From: Thelephora terrestris
Taxonomy: Eukaryota; Basidiomycota; Agaricomycetes; Thelephorales; Thelephoraceae
Length of the DNA: 64,000 nt
Reading direction: 5' to 3'
Assembly (NCBI GenBank): GCA_015956445.1
Contig: WIUZ02000002.1
Span: forward strand, 3,286,001 to 3,350,000
Made by a program: the position numbers and the translations under genes
Notes under the pieces: model-generated
What the model was told of the DNA's origin: nothing
Databases searched by the model: none
The model's input: only the letters and a program-made list of their open reading frames with translations
Part shown: positions 32,972 to 45,983 of the stretch, one piece after another
Layout: each line of letters opens with the position of its first letter
Numbering within the stretch: position 1 is the stretch's first letter

Positions 32972-35900
32972 TCTTTCGCTTTCTCTCTCTCTTTGATTTA
33001 TTTACAATATTGACTATACTAATTATTGTACGACCCCCCGTAGCTTTTTTTGTGGATTTGAAATCGAATGCTGTTTGTTTGCTGTGTGGCCGTTCCTGCT
33101 ACTGGCAACATCGGGCCGCTGACCATGAGAAAGTTCGCAAGTCACGGATCACGTCCGGCCCAAGCCGGCTATTGTGACCGGAAGGAACGGAAAAAGCCAA
33201 ATATGTTTCCGGCAAACACAGCGGTAGCCGAACCGACTGGCCCGTGAGAAGAGAGAAGGACGGGTTCCTGGAGTGGGAAAAAACTGACGGGTCCACTCTC
33301 TTCTAACTATCGCTCAGTCGTTTCCCGGTGTTTGTTGCGTTCGGAGACATCTGTTTGCGTCACTTATTACCCTTGGGGCTGCGCGCTTGCTGCGCCCTTC
33401 ATCAATCAACGCTATAATAGTTGGGGTGGGGCGCCATGTGCGTGGCTATCCCCAGAGAACGGCGAAGAAACCTCTGGAAGCCCCTCTGGTATCACTCCCT
33501 ACCCGGACCTTGTTTACGGAAACGTTCGTGGCGCGCGTTGATTGGCCGGCGTTTACAAGCAGCGCTCCTTGTTCCTGTTTCCCACTGTGCGGCGTGTGAC
33601 GCTAGTACGACCAGACGCCCTAGTGTCTCGACCGAGCTCCCCGTCCTTTCTCTGCGAATGCGACCATAGGATCGTGTTGTAACCGGTGCTTTGACATGCC
33701 CGGGGGAGGGCAGCTATTCAAAACCGACAATCAGGTCCCCTCTTGGCGCGGTGGGTCACGGAGGCCGTTAATTTTCGGGATTCCAACAAAGCCCCGGCGT
33801 CATGTTGCCCAAGAACAGGTTTGCCCCTCGTAATTCGCCCGCCGACCTTTCAGATATCCGTTTTACACTTATCCGGATTTTGCTCGTCCCCCGGGAGCGT
33901 CTAAACTGACGTTTAGGGAGGGGTAAGGTGACTTCCACCGTACTGAGACTGCCACCCCAGGTTGGCGTCACGAACACCGTCAGCCGTACGGATGACCAAC
34001 TCCCTCCCCCTTCTAGGATCGTCGTCTGCTGATCTCCCCGTTTAACCTTCTAGCTCGGAACTACGTTAACCGCACGGAGTTCCGAAGCCAGAGAACCCTC
34101 ACACCCCATGGATACGGCGTCTTTGCTGACAACCGCCCGGTGTACTTGAAAAAGCCTGTGGGAGAGGGCGATTGGTGCGTCTGAACGAATCGAGTACGTT
34201 GTATTGTGTGGTGCCGCACAAAAACGGTTGTTCTAGATAGGAATTGCCCATGACTTCATACAACACAAAGTCGGAAAGCCGTTCAAACGAACGGAAATTG
34301 CTGTTTGGAGCGTTTTTTTGGACTGCACACGGGGATGCCTCGATGTCATCCCGGAAACCGTTCGAAACCCTCGTGGTTCAAGCTTGCCTCCTCCTCTCCC
34401 CCCGTGACCCATGGAGGAGGATGATTTCTGCGAGCGGGAAGTGATTGATCTACGGTTGAGAGAAACGCGGTTGAAAGGAAGCGAAGAACGAGAACGATCG
34501 TCGACCTGTCCGGTGAGCGGTGAGCGTGGGTCTTCTTCTCATGGACTCGGAGGCGCCGTGATCGAAAGTAACCAGGAGATTTCCGAAGATCAAGATCGGA
34601 CATCCGAGATGGGCCACATCCTGTCATCCGATTTCAAAGGCTCGTCATCCGACTCTTGCTTATACAACACTCACTAAGTTTGAGGTTAAAGCACTTTGTT
34701 CGGTTCTCCCCCTTTTTCACCCGCGCTCCCCATACATTTCGCTCACGCGCGGCTGCTTTTCTACAGCCGTCCACGTTTCTTGACCGCATGACCTTTGTAA
34801 CTTTCGAAGAACGGCTCAAGACCGGGGTCACGTTCACGCGGGCACTCATGACCTCCTTACGAATCACAATGAAACCCTTCACGTGTTTTAGGGATTCACA
34901 TATAACTTGGGGTCCCAATGAAGATTCCCTCTTCCGATCCGTGACGTCATTATCGTCCCCGAGTTGAAGGGGCATGGTCACCTGTGCCATTGCTCATTTC
35001 GATTTTCGAACGAGAAGAGAGAGAGAGAGAGAGAGAGGTACGTATTTGACTTGCTGTTGTCCACGTTCGCCGGTGCCATAGAGAGGACTGAGATCGGATT
35101 TGACCGTTTGTTCGAGTGAAGGTTGGATACCCCAAGGATCCCACAACGACCGAGGGCCGCAGTCGCTTCAACAACGTTTTTTTCGTACGTGTACGCGCTT
35201 CAAGCTATAATTTGCGTTGGGCTTTTTTGTTGCCGTACACGTACGAAGGCTCGAGACTTTTTTTTTGATTTTACGAAAGGAGATCGTGTCAAACCAACTC
35301 GCGATCCCCCCACCCTTCTCGTGATGAGCGCTGGCTCGGATCATGAACATGACATGAACGGAACTCCTCTCCCCCCTCTCCCCCGAGTGCGGCTAGATGA
35401 TGCCACCCCGAGAAGGTACGTATGAACAGTTTTCTCTTTTATCGAAAGGAGATAACCCCGACAGGCGCAGTACAGTTCTGTGTCAGCTTTCACCTCCCCC
35501 CCCTCCAAACCTGTTTCATCCCGCAGCCGCATCAAAACCATCGCACGATTGAATCTTTGCAGCGAAACCAAATATCATGGGGGCGCGTGTTTTGCGGCCT
35601 GATCACTTATCGTAGCTCCAACTAGCGTTGTTGGGAACTCCGTTTTACGGGGCGTTGTTTGGGGCTCGAGGGTCTATCGCGCGGTGCCACTTGGCAGCGC
35701 TGGAGATGAACTCACATGACGAGTCGAGGGTATGAAAAAGAGGTTTCGCTCCAATCCGAAAAGTCATTGGGTCGTGTACGTGGTGATTCATTGATCCAAG
35801 GAGCGGAATCGGTACCCCCCCTCACCCCTCATCCTCTAGCCCCCTACCCGCCAACCGCGCACCACGGCTTCGGGAAGCCAGGTCGCAACCCTCTTCCACT

Positions 35901-37592
35901 TCCAGAATGTACCGCTTAGGTTCCCGAGAAACCTATCACCTCCTTCCATCGCTCGTGCCACTTTCGCCGGGAACCATGACGTGAGGCGTGTTTTGATCCA
36001 ACGAACGTGCCCACGCAAGGTGATCTGTAGCGAATTGAAACTCTTGGGGGGCCAGAACCCAAACTTTGCTTTGTTCTCGTAAGGGGCCGATCTACTTCGT
36101 TTCAGGATCCGTTGAACAGGGTTGCCCGCCCGAAACCCCTCCTTGCTCGTGTTATGCACACGATCTCACCGGCGCATGGCCGCGTGGTCTCGATCGTCGT
36201 GCTGGCGCGGGATCTTCGCTTTAGAACCCCTTGGACTTGAACGCCGATATCCAAATAGGAGCAAAAGGCTTAATTGGAGAGGTGGTCCAGGCTCCAGCAC
36301 ACAAGCACGTCAAATGGGGTGCCGCGCCCCCCTCTGAAACTTTCCTTCAGGATATGAAATCGGTTTTAGAAGAACGGGAAAACGAAACCCCCCTTCCCTA
36401 TGGCACACAACCCAAAATCCGCACCCACGAAACCACGGCTTTTTTTTTGCCGAGCCAGAACCGATCCCCTTAACCTCCTATCGCGCCGACATTTGGTGTG
36501 CTTCGGGCGGGCCGGCTGGGATCCCTTCTGCTGATTTGGTTGGGGGTCGCCGAATCCTACTCGTGAGAGAACTTCAAGCTGTCACGGTTCCCCCTTCTCT
36601 ATACACCTGTTATCCTCCCTCACTACTTCAGGGCTCTCCTTAGCAACGTCAGCGCACACTTAGAACGTCCTGCCGGGAGTTGTTCAGAGGACACAACGAT
36701 CCTATCGATCGACTGCGCTTCTCCATATGGGCCAAAAAGTGCTCATATATCTAACGGAGAGACCGCACGTCCGGGAAGTCGTTGGTGCATCTAGCTTCGA
36801 GGTCGAACGGCATTCTTCCCATCAACCTTCACAGAGTACCAGGCATCAAGTTCCCCCAGGAAGGATCGTTCGACTGCTCGACCCCAGACCGGAAGTTCCC
36901 TCATTCCAAGGGAAATCCTACTACGACCATATATTTCACCAGATGTTTTTCTTTGCGGTACCCTGTCCGCCCGACGCCCCGAGAGTTTCACCTCGTATAT
37001 CTGGGTACTCACGCCTCTCTCTCTCTCTCTCGGAAGTTATCGAAACCATTGGAATGTGGAGGGACTGATACGATTTACTTACGTTCTCTTCTCGCGGGAG
37101 AAGTGACCTTTCACTTTGCGCCGCGTGGGTCGAGGGTTTTAAACAATCTCAACTGTTCGAGCTGGTATTTCGGACGTTCTGAGGGCGGTCGTGAAATCAA
37201 TTTCTAGGCACTGTGGAATTCCTCGGGATCAACGTTTCGAACGGGCCAACCTTGGCTCACTTCCTGTGAGTTCTGCACGAAATGAAGATCGTTGAACGCG
37301 ATTGCTCGTCAGGCTGACGATTCAGCGTCACGACTTCCCGCGCCCGGACTAGTCAATGTCCCCAATTTATACACGATTCTCCGACCTGATTGAAGGATCG
37401 ACGCCAACAGCGTGCCGTTGCGGAGCAAAGATCCAATGGTCATTTCGCGACAAACTGGTTTTGGGCGGTCAGAGGTGACCGACTGATAGACAACTCGTCT
37501 GACCGAAAAAATACCACCTCTCCTGGACGCCAGATATAGAAGGGCGCAAAAAAAAACGATCAAAAGTGTGGGTGCTCAGCGACGTCAAAAAA
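32972..37592. other. Gap of 4.6 kb: no supported gene
   Basis: Short A/T-rich 3' DNA of the orphan gene (32990-33080) is followed by sequence with only short scattered frames on both strands. A GA repeat lies at about 35014-35037, a CT repeat at 37019-37031, and C-rich runs at several places. No domain, long splice chain or transposon end was found. Confidence 0.4.
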
Positions 37593-37716
37593 GGGCCTAG
37601 CCGGGAATTGAACCCGGGACCTCCTCCAGGTAGGCGCTTCGACGCCCTTCTGCTGGGGTGAACAAGCAGTCGGGATCAAACCCTAAGAAGGAATCATACT
37701 ACTAGACCACCAGGCC
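37593..37716 (-). tRNA. tRNA-Pro (anticodon AGG) with a 52-nt intron
   Basis: Read on the minus strand, exon 1 (37681-37716) starts GGCCTGG, has the D-arm GGTCTAGTAGTATGA and the anticodon loop TTAGGG. The intron is 37629-37680. Exon 2 (37593-37628) begins TGGAGG, has variable loop AGGT, T-arm CCCGGGTTCAATTCCCGG and 3' acceptor CTAGGCC with discriminator C. The acceptor stem pairs fully (one G-U). The anticodon stem CCTTC/GGAGG closes only after removing the intron, which sits after position 37 as is normal. A run of six T follows at once (Pol III terminator). Confidence 0.9.
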
Positions 37717-39493
37717 GCTGAAACAGGTTTCCTGATCTGCATCCACGATCAACGATGTGCGAGACAGACTGTCACGGTAGCATCCTCAAACCACGCCAGA
37801 AACTTGATGCAATAATGGGCTGAGAAACCCTATAGGACGCCATCCAAGCAACATGGAGAGTGATGTTCGTCGCGCTGGAAATACCAACGCTGACTATCAC
37901 CGCCTCTTTGTCGCAGCTTTGCCATGAGTGACTCACCTCCACTCGCCCACACACCGATACCGTTTTTCATGTACTATGTAGCCTAAAGCTCTGGGCATTC
38001 CCCCAAAAAAGTACTGTAAACGGAAAGGCGCTACCGGGAGTTGATCTCACGTTGGTCTTCGCATGCGCTACACAACTGTTCACAGAACCTGTACGGAGGG
38101 CCAGAACGGCTCGTGTACCCGTATCGGAGATCCAAGAAATCCTTCTCGAATTCGCCTTCGCCAACATCCAGATATTCGGAAGCCGTATCGGACAATGCAG
38201 CAGAGGGCCGGGCAAAAAGACCCACCGGGTGAGAGCTTAACCCAACCGATTCCACGCCTCAAGGATGGTGATGGGGGACGCCAGGTGACGAATAGGCGGG
38301 TGTGTGGGAGAAACGCCAAGCGTTCGGTGAGGGCAGCAGTCGTTACAGCGGGCGTCAGGTGCGTTCTGTGGTCGATTGCTCACTCCTGGAACTCGAGTCC
38401 GGGGCCCGAGGTGCGCCTTTCCAGCCGCAGATTGATTTCGTTTCGTGGTCGGCGAACGGTGGCCGTTCGCCGACCACCACACCAAAGAGACTTTTTCCAT
38501 CCACGTGCCTCACAGGTCAAGCACATCCGATACTGGAGGGAAACGCATTCACGTAAACTTAAGCTACTGGTCGTGGATCAAAAAGATTACCGCCCCTTCG
38601 CGACGGAGAGAGAGAGTCGACGCCATCGGGCCGTCTAATGCAGTGTAAACCATCTGTTCCCTCGCAGGACCATTTTACTCCGCAGACCGTGGTGTGTGGC
38701 ATGCAAGCGGGGAGGGGCGACAGGTGCGATTTCCAAAGAGAGAAGGTTCTGTTAAAAGCCTTGAAAGCCAGCCAAAACGAAAGTTCCATCCAGTGCACGA
38801 GGATGTTAGGGACACGGGCGTAGCCGTACGCAATCTCCCTATGTCGCCGAAAGAATTTCAACTTTCACGGAGATTTCGACGCTAGGGCCCGGGTATACCA
38901 CATAGTTGGGGTAGCGATTGAGTTTTGGTGACGGAGTCCGTGCGTACGTGAGGCCTACGGAAATACAATGAAGCATGCACACAGGAGGGGTATTTCACGG
39001 CCAGCCTGGATAGAATACAGAGATACAGCCTTGAGAACCTGTCCAACCTTCCCACCCAATCTCCCGCAGATTACGCATTGAAATCACACCAAAAGCCTAG
39101 AGGGACTTCTCAACCATGCATTTATTACCATTATCGTGTTATAATCGCGTTGCGTGCGGGGGTTGTAATCCGTAATTAGCTGTGAGTAGTAACAGGAAAG
39201 AAGAGAAAAAAGCATCTACTAAGAATACTCTATATCGAAAGCAACTCTGTGAACGATTTTGAGGGGGAGTATATATAGGTATACTCTTCGAAAAAAACTA
39301 GACCAAGCCGTGGGAGCTGATTGGTCGTGATGAGAATTATATGGTAAGAAAGCAGGTTGTAGGAGACTTCTGTCAGAGAAAATGCAGTGAACAGTGAAGA
39401 GAGGGGGGTGCGTTGAGACCAGGAACGACGAAAGCGACCGAAGAGAGCAACCAGAGAGCACAAAGGAAGCAACGAACCGCGAAAAAGATGCGC
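37717..39493. other. Gap of 1.8 kb: no supported gene
   Basis: Holds the hairpin at 38445-38477 and short frames without motifs. The part from about 39110 to 39400 is A/T-rich and probably the 3' region of the RNA polymerase gene. Confidence 0.4.
38445..38477. repeat. Perfect inverted repeat (15-nt arms, 3-nt loop)
   Basis: GTGGTCGGCGAACGG, loop TGG, then CCGTTCGCCGACCAC. All 15 pairs match, 11 of them G-C. It is not followed by a T run and lies in no supported gene. Confidence 0.8.
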
Positions 39494-42400
39494 CTACGAG
39501 AAGAAGTACAACGACTTCTTGACGGTGTTTACCTCGAAGTTACCCTTCTTTGGCACGGTTGGAAGCAGCTTTGTCAGCTCCACAAATTTGAGTTCATCGC
39601 CAAGACCCAAGGGATAACTAGCCTTCATCTCCTCCCTCGTCCTTCGCTTCTTCCTCTTGGAGACGGCTGGGCCAGTGTCGCCACTGCCCTCAGTTTCTGT
39701 TTTTGCTTCCGTAGGGGTGACCTCGCGCTCCTGGGGTTCATCTTCCTCAAGGTCTTCCTCCGAACCGAGGGCGAGGTCAAGTGCCTCCAAGAGGTCTTCG
39801 GTGGAAGTGTGAGGCCCAACCTCCTTTGGTTCCACCGAATCGCGTTGGGCGGCAGAGTTCAGGATCTCGTCCGATGTCGTGTGTTCACGGGCCGCGAGCT
39901 GCTTGACAAGCGTACCGGACTTGAGCCAAGCGATTGGGACTCGGTAGCCTTTGTATCGTTCCACGAACTACAGATAACTATTAAGTCGATCAGGATACAT
40001 AGGTGGAAGCGGTTCGGCTGACCTCGTCGTGGAGCTTGCCCAAGATGTTGGACGAGTGAAGGGCGATAAAAGTATCACGAATGATGCCTGACATCTGGTC
40101 TACGCTACAGGCATGGGTCCAGTACGAGTCGTGGACAGATGCGAATGTCAACCCCTGGGTCTAAAGCGAACGAGTCAGATAAACTCTCGATGCTTCTCAA
40201 CACAGATCTCTAACCTGGCACTCCAAGGCGGTCAACATCATGTGCGTTGCGTCCAAGCTGTGGATGAAGTTGGGAGGGAACGCCGAAGCTTGTTTTACCG
40301 AGTTCACCGTGGCAGGGGCATTGGGATCCGAGATATAGACGGTCTGGATGGACGTAGCGACCTGCTTCTTTTTAGCTCTCCTGTAAGGCTGAACGATAGG
40401 AAGTCCAAGAGGGGTAGTCCAAATGACTGAGGTCATCTGTTCATCTTTGGTGCTGTCCGTCGCGGAAGTCTTGCGCTTCTTCTGAGGAGCGGAGACCGCG
40501 GCAGGAATTCGAGCGGGCGGAATAGACTTCGAGATGAGCCGGGCACAGATATTGAGCCAAGTCTGGATTTCCTGAGCTCCGGAGAACAAGTTTCCAATGC
40601 ACTCCATAACCTTCTTTGCCAAATACGAAGCAACGAGCCAGCACTCCTCTTCGGGGATGTCTTTCCTTTCCTTTAGCTGTTTCTCGATTTGATCCCTCGC
40701 ACCAACGAAGGTGACACCGTATACGGTTGTCATGACAGTTTGTTTGACAACCTTTCGAGTGATCTTCCCTTCCAGCATCATCGCGAACCTGACCTGCTTC
40801 GCAGCGTCTGACTTTATTCTCTCCTGTACCATAGCTGCGACGTAGCTATAGACATCAGAGGGACGATCGGTAGCGCCAAGGTTGACTTGCTGTGCACCCT
40901 GGGAATCCCCTCCCAGGGCAGCGTAGTGCTGGAGCCCGTTGCACGTGCCATCTTGGTGGACGGGGAAGTTGGACTCGAACGCGAGGGGATCCGGGGATTC
41001 CAGAGCGGAACGGAGCTCCATGCAAGCGGCAAGACATTGCCAAGGATCTTCGGCCTTTTGCCACCATCGGTTTCCCTGGCAAAGGACAGCAATGAGCAGT
41101 CAGTCACGACAACTGTTCAACTGACTCACTTCAAGAGGACGTTCAGCACTATCGTAAATATCCGCCAAGTGGTCGTCGACAAATTGTGCCCGCTCGTCAA
41201 AGCTACCCTTGTCGAATCCGCACAAGTTCGCCAAATGAATCTTCAACCACCTTAAGCCACTTGCACCGAGAGGCTTGGCCTCGGCGAAAAGGAGGAGCCC
41301 ACGAGAGAGATCGTCGCCAATGTGGTTCAGGTGCGGTGGGATAGGGTATGCTCGACCACGGAAATCCATGTTGTGGGGGAGGTAGATCTGATCACCCAAG
41401 AACTACGATCGATGCGTCAGTGACGGTGGAGTAGAAGAGGGGACTGAAGCGGCGTACAGCACGTGCGATCTCAACCTTGTAGTTCACGCTGCACCTACCC
41501 GAGTGGTTATTGGCCTTGCCCTGACTCCATGCCTTCTGCCTTGCCAGGTAAACCATCCTTGCTTTTGGATCTGCCTCATAGTTTTCCGGTTTCTCAGGTT
41601 CGGGAGCATCGTAGACCGCGGGAGGGATCTTGCACATCCTTTCACCAGAGTTCCACACCTTGAGGACTACATCGAAGACTTTTTGGTTGACTTGCCACGG
41701 GGTTGACCCGAGAACGTCCAAGCCAGCGTATACAAGTTCAAGATTGCCCTGGTCAGAGGCGTGTTTGAGGTAGCTCTGTTGTTCTTGGGATTCCTTGAAG
41801 CGCATTGCAGAACCTGGGAAGACGTGATTAGTACGAGTGGCCGAAAAGATGACTGGATCCATACTTTGGCTATAAAAGTAACCACCTTGATCATAGCTCA
41901 ACCAAGGTTTAGGCTTTACTAGCATTGGCAGTTGACGGGGATGTAGAGTTTCTCTGAGACCATCCCGTGACATCCGTTCCGCGACTTCAGGGTTAAGCCT
42001 TACGACCCCAAGCTTGTGTCCTCGAAGGTACTCATACGAATGGAAAAACGCAGGCTGTTCCTCGTAACTGAATGAATAAATCGTCAGCGATGGCGGTAGA
42101 AGGAGTGTGGAGGTATAGGGGCACTCACACAATCTCTCCAGTTTGCTTGATGGTCGTACTCCTGACGACAGTCGCAACATCCATAAGGGCATCGACCAAG
42201 AAACTTCCCACCTTAACTCTCAGGATCTGGGTCCAAGTAGCGGCCCACTCCTCCGAATCTTCCATGAACTTCCTCGCTGCCACCCGCCTCGCGTGCAGAT
42301 CCCTGTAACCAGACTTGGTGAAATAGCCAGGTCCTGTCTGTGGGTTGCTTGTGGGAATTGTGATGTTGTTGCGGCGGCATATCTCGGATTTGTGCTCCAA

Positions 42401-43986
42401 TTCAATGGCCCTCCCGATGGTAAGAAGGGCTCGAGCGGTTTTCATTCCCTCCGACACGCCACCTGAGCCTTGGAGACGCATCAATTCGAGAATGGTGATA
42501 AGGGAGAGCTTATCCGGGGAAACAAGCGAAAGGAATGGCCCTAAACGACTGTTGGCCTTACTGTCGACTGGTGCGGTGCGTCTCATTCAGCGTTGTGTTT
42601 GTGATGTACGGAAACCAAGACTTACCGATCGCCTCCTCCTTCTTGACGACGTCAGCGATCTCGATCTTCAATCTCTTTTGTAACTTCTGGTGCCACTCCC
42701 ACATCCAACTCTGTAGATGGGAGCCCCTGAGGCTTCCGTCTCCCAAGCCAAGTTTGTCGAAGACCTCCGCCTGATGCTTAAGGCGCTCGGCCGCTTCCTC
42801 GTATACGGAATCTTCGAGGAGTTTCTGTCGACTGGCGACGTCGTCAGGAAGGACTCGGCGGGCGAGAGCGAGTTGTCCAAGCTGTTTACGTAGAACTTCG
42901 AGGTTGAACGGAATTTCTTGTTGATCTGGGTCGTTAGGATCGAAAGGTTCTCCCAGGGTTGGATCGTATTCCTAGATCGTTGTTTCTCTCAGTAAGCGTA
43001 ACAATTAGGAGGGGAGAAGGTTAACCTTCGGTCGCAGGACAGGCATGGCCTCCGGAACATCTCGTAGAGGGTCCGGGAAGAGGGAATTTCCCAATGCTTG
43101 GGTCCTGCCAAGCTCGTCGACCACTGAAACGAGGTTCATGTCGACGGCGGTTTTAGAGAGAAGCTTAATGATATCTGCAGCTTCTTTATCTGATGAGATG
43201 GATCGAGAGGCGACGATATGGGAAACGGGAATTTGACGATCGACAAGTCCCCTAAGCAACGCGGGGGGTTCGCGCATGCCTATGTCCGATGGCAATATCG
43301 GTTGGGAAGATTTTGGGTTGAAGCTGAACGAATATGAATGTAGGGCGAATAATTGAGACATTGTTCTCCTACCTGAGCCAAGTTGAGAACATGATTGCGT
43401 AGGTTGTGGCATTCGGAACGGCGACCTCCATCCCAGTCTCCATGGAATTAAAAAGAGTGCACGCGTCCTCCAGCCAAATAAGCCTGTTGTCTATGTCTTT
43501 GGACGTGGCCATAGCAATGAACGACTCAAGTAGTGAATTGTAGAGGCGGATATCCAGAACGACCTCCGCCTTGGGGCTTTTGCGCAAGGTTTCGAAAATC
43601 TGTTTGGCTCGGGAGACGTCGTAGCAGTTGTGAAGACAAGCATCGATGACTGCGAGCGAGTCCTGAGTGACGGAGTCGATGAAATAGAGGTCGTGGAGGT
43701 GGGAGTTGTGGTCGGGTGGCAGTGGGGTGGGCAACAAGGTGAAGGATGTGCTACGGTTGAGGAAGCTCTGCATATCCTCACTCCCCGTTGCATCGCTCTG
43801 GCCCGCGGGTTTGGACATGTAAGGGGGGAGTTCGGGCGGGGCAGGGAGGGATTGCGCCAGGGAAGCATTACGACGCGATGCAGAGGGAGTAGAGTAAAGC
43901 CGAGCCGGGCGGGGCAGAGCCTGTCTCGAGTACGACAGCAAAGTCGTCCCTAGGCTTTTTGTCGCCGACCGTCGGAGGGGAATCAT
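39494..43986 (-). CDS. RPO41: Mitochondrial DNA-directed RNA polymerase (T7-like)
   Basis: Nine exons fit in phase: 43373-43986, 43026-43323, 42626-42971, 42129-42567, 41458-42067, 41130-41402, 40215-41075, 40023-40160 and 39494-39967, giving 1350 residues. The N-terminus is basic and Ser-rich ([12 protein letters not shown]... [14 protein letters not shown]), a mitochondrial targeting sequence. Then comes a PPR-like helical part ([18 protein letters not shown]). The catalytic core has [19 protein letters not shown] (about 780), motif [17 protein letters not shown] (catalytic Asp about 902), motif [11 protein letters not shown] (Lys about 971) and motif [11 protein letters not shown] (Asp about 1158). 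It transcribes mitochondrial DNA. A Lys-rich insertion ([11 protein letters not shown]) precedes [17 protein letters not shown]. An acidic, then basic tail of about 100 residues follows the core, longer than I expect for the family. Confidence 0.95.
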
Positions 43987-44294
43987 CGTCTTCTAACTCG
44001 TAGTCGTGTGTTGTTGACGGAACGGCGGACAACTGAAGAAATTATCCGAAGTGCGGAGGTAGCTGACTAATCAAATGCCCATATCAGGCAAGTATGTCGC
44101 ATGCATTATTTCTGAGCGTTTTCCGGAGGATTTATTGGGATTGTCTTTGGGGAAGAACATTCGGTCTCAGGCATGAGGAGGGGACATGAATATACCGCGA
44201 AAGAGAACACGAGTTGGCCGCATGTGATACGGATATAATACACACACGCGACCTCTTGCTGGCTGCTCACCAGCCTTGTGTCCGAACCACCATC
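43987..44294. promoter_or_regulatory. Divergent promoter of RPO41 and M28 copy 2
   Basis: 308 bp between the two start codons. ATATAATA at 44233-44240, about 55 nt before the plus-strand ATG, may be a TATA box for the peptidase. No clear TATA was seen for RPO41. Confidence 0.5.
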
Positions 44295-45983
44295 ATGCTG
44301 GTCAACGGACTTTTCGGTTTATTCTTCCTTACGACTCCTTTCAAGCCCACAGAGTTTGCAAACGAACGCTGCCTCTCTGATAACTACTACGGAACATATG
44401 GCGACACGAGTCTATTCCTTTTAAGCCCAGATTCCGAGTGCTTTGAATCTCTCCCGGCTGCAGCGCCGCCTGGATTCATAGACTCGGGATCTCTCTCGGT
44501 GCTCGAGGCAAATCACCAGCTCATGTATATTCACAAGGTGCCCGTGCAAGACAACACCGACTCCCTGGCTCAACTCACCGAAGCACTCGATCGTCTCAAC
44601 GTCCCACACCCGAACTCGGGCGCCTCTGACTCTCAAACGCCCTTCGGATTGGGAAGCCAGGACAAGTACTCATTCTTGCACTATACCGGAGCGGATGCAA
44701 TCATCAGCGTCCCGCCTCATCTCGTTCCTCACATCGACAAAGCCCTTCCACGTTCATTCAAGGCTTATGTGATCCCCACCGAGCCTCTTTCAATCACCCC
44801 CGTCCCAGATGAAGCCATCCACCGCGTCAAAATATGGTTAAAGAACCTTGAATCCGACAAAGAGATTGCCTCGATCGTCTCTGACATCTCTATACCTCAA
44901 ATGCGCAACGACATCCGTTACCTCACCGGCGAGGATTTGGGTTCCCCCATCCTCTCAAGACACTCGTTCTCAGAAGGTGCCAGAATCGCTGCAAGCTGGC
45001 TAAGGGACCGGATTGAGAACACCGGAGCTCGTTGCGAACTTAGGCAATTCTTGGTCGGCTTCGCTCCCAACGTCATCTGGTGTGTCCTTCGTTGGAGCAG
45101 ATCGTGTGGAGGCTCATAACCTTCGTAGTAGATACAAGTCTCTGGACGAGGATGCAGGAACGGTCATCATGAGTGCCCACTATGATAGTCGTGGTTCTTT
45201 CGGAAGCGTCCGCCACCCTGGAGGAGACGACGACGGTGTGCACTCACAACCAATTCCCGCATGTTAATCGACTGAACTGTCTTATAGGTTCAGGCACTAC
45301 CGCGATTCTCGCTATCGCTCGTACCATCGCTCGCAAGAGGATTCAATTCAAATCCCACGTAGAGCTCGTACTTTTCGTGCGTCTCCTCCAATTCTACCTG
45401 TCCACCTCTGATTTGCACCCCTGACAGGCTGGCGAAGAACAAGGACTTTTGGGCTCCCGCCATTACTCTCGTCAGTCTGCTCACCCGTGTTCAAAGAACT
45501 TTTGCACTGAGACACTTCTAGGAGAACTCCGTGACAAGGGCACAAACGTCACACTTATGGTCCAATCCGACATGTTGGCCTACCATGCCCCCGGGGAACA
45601 TGCTCAACTAGCTTTCCCGGAAACGTACTACATTTTTTTCTTCCAAAGCAAACGGACAAGGCTGACTTGTTTGGATCTGCAGCATCGGGACTCCAGAAGT
45701 CGCCTACCTCGTCTCCAACGTTTCTTCCCTCTACAGTCCCGAACTTGAACTCGGCTACACTGCAGTCTGCTGCTCAGACCACCAGTCGTTCCACGAGAAC
45801 GGCTTCGCTGCCACTCAGTTATTCGAGCGTGCTGGTCCCATCGCAGATCCAATGTACCACAACACCGGCGACACGAGCGATCGTAAGGGTTTCGACTTTA
45901 ACCAGCTGAGAAGCATCGCAAAGGTCCAACTCGCGACGTTGTTGCACGTTGCCGGATACAAGATCAAGCCGGAGGACTGGTGA
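44295..45983 (+). CDS. M28-family zinc metallopeptidase, copy 2 (secreted)
   Basis: Six exons fit in phase: 44295-45079, 45129-45235, 45288-45376, 45428-45470, 45522-45624 and 45683-45983, giving 475 residues. A hydrophobic leader (MLVNGLFGLFFLTT) suggests secretion. M28 ligands: SAHYDSRG (about 280), GGDDDGSG, AGEEQGLLG (Glu 330/331), QSDMLAYH and MYHNTGDTSD (about 440). The N-terminal 260 residues are conserved with copy 1 (DNYYGTYGDTSLFL, DIRYLTGEDLGSPILSRHSF, LRQFLVGFAPNVI). The first four introns are at the same positions and phases as in copy 1. Copy 2 has no intron at the two positions that split the last part of copy 1. The likely role is aminopeptidase digestion of peptides outside the cell or in the vacuole. 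Confidence 0.88.

Noticed and set aside
35014-35037. GA repeat as a regulatory element
   Set aside because: Simple microsatellite with no adjacent gene.
38028-38080. tRNA-like sequence on the minus strand (GCGCTACCGGGAG, GATCTCA)
   Set aside because: The T-stem does not pair and no anticodon or acceptor stem can be formed.
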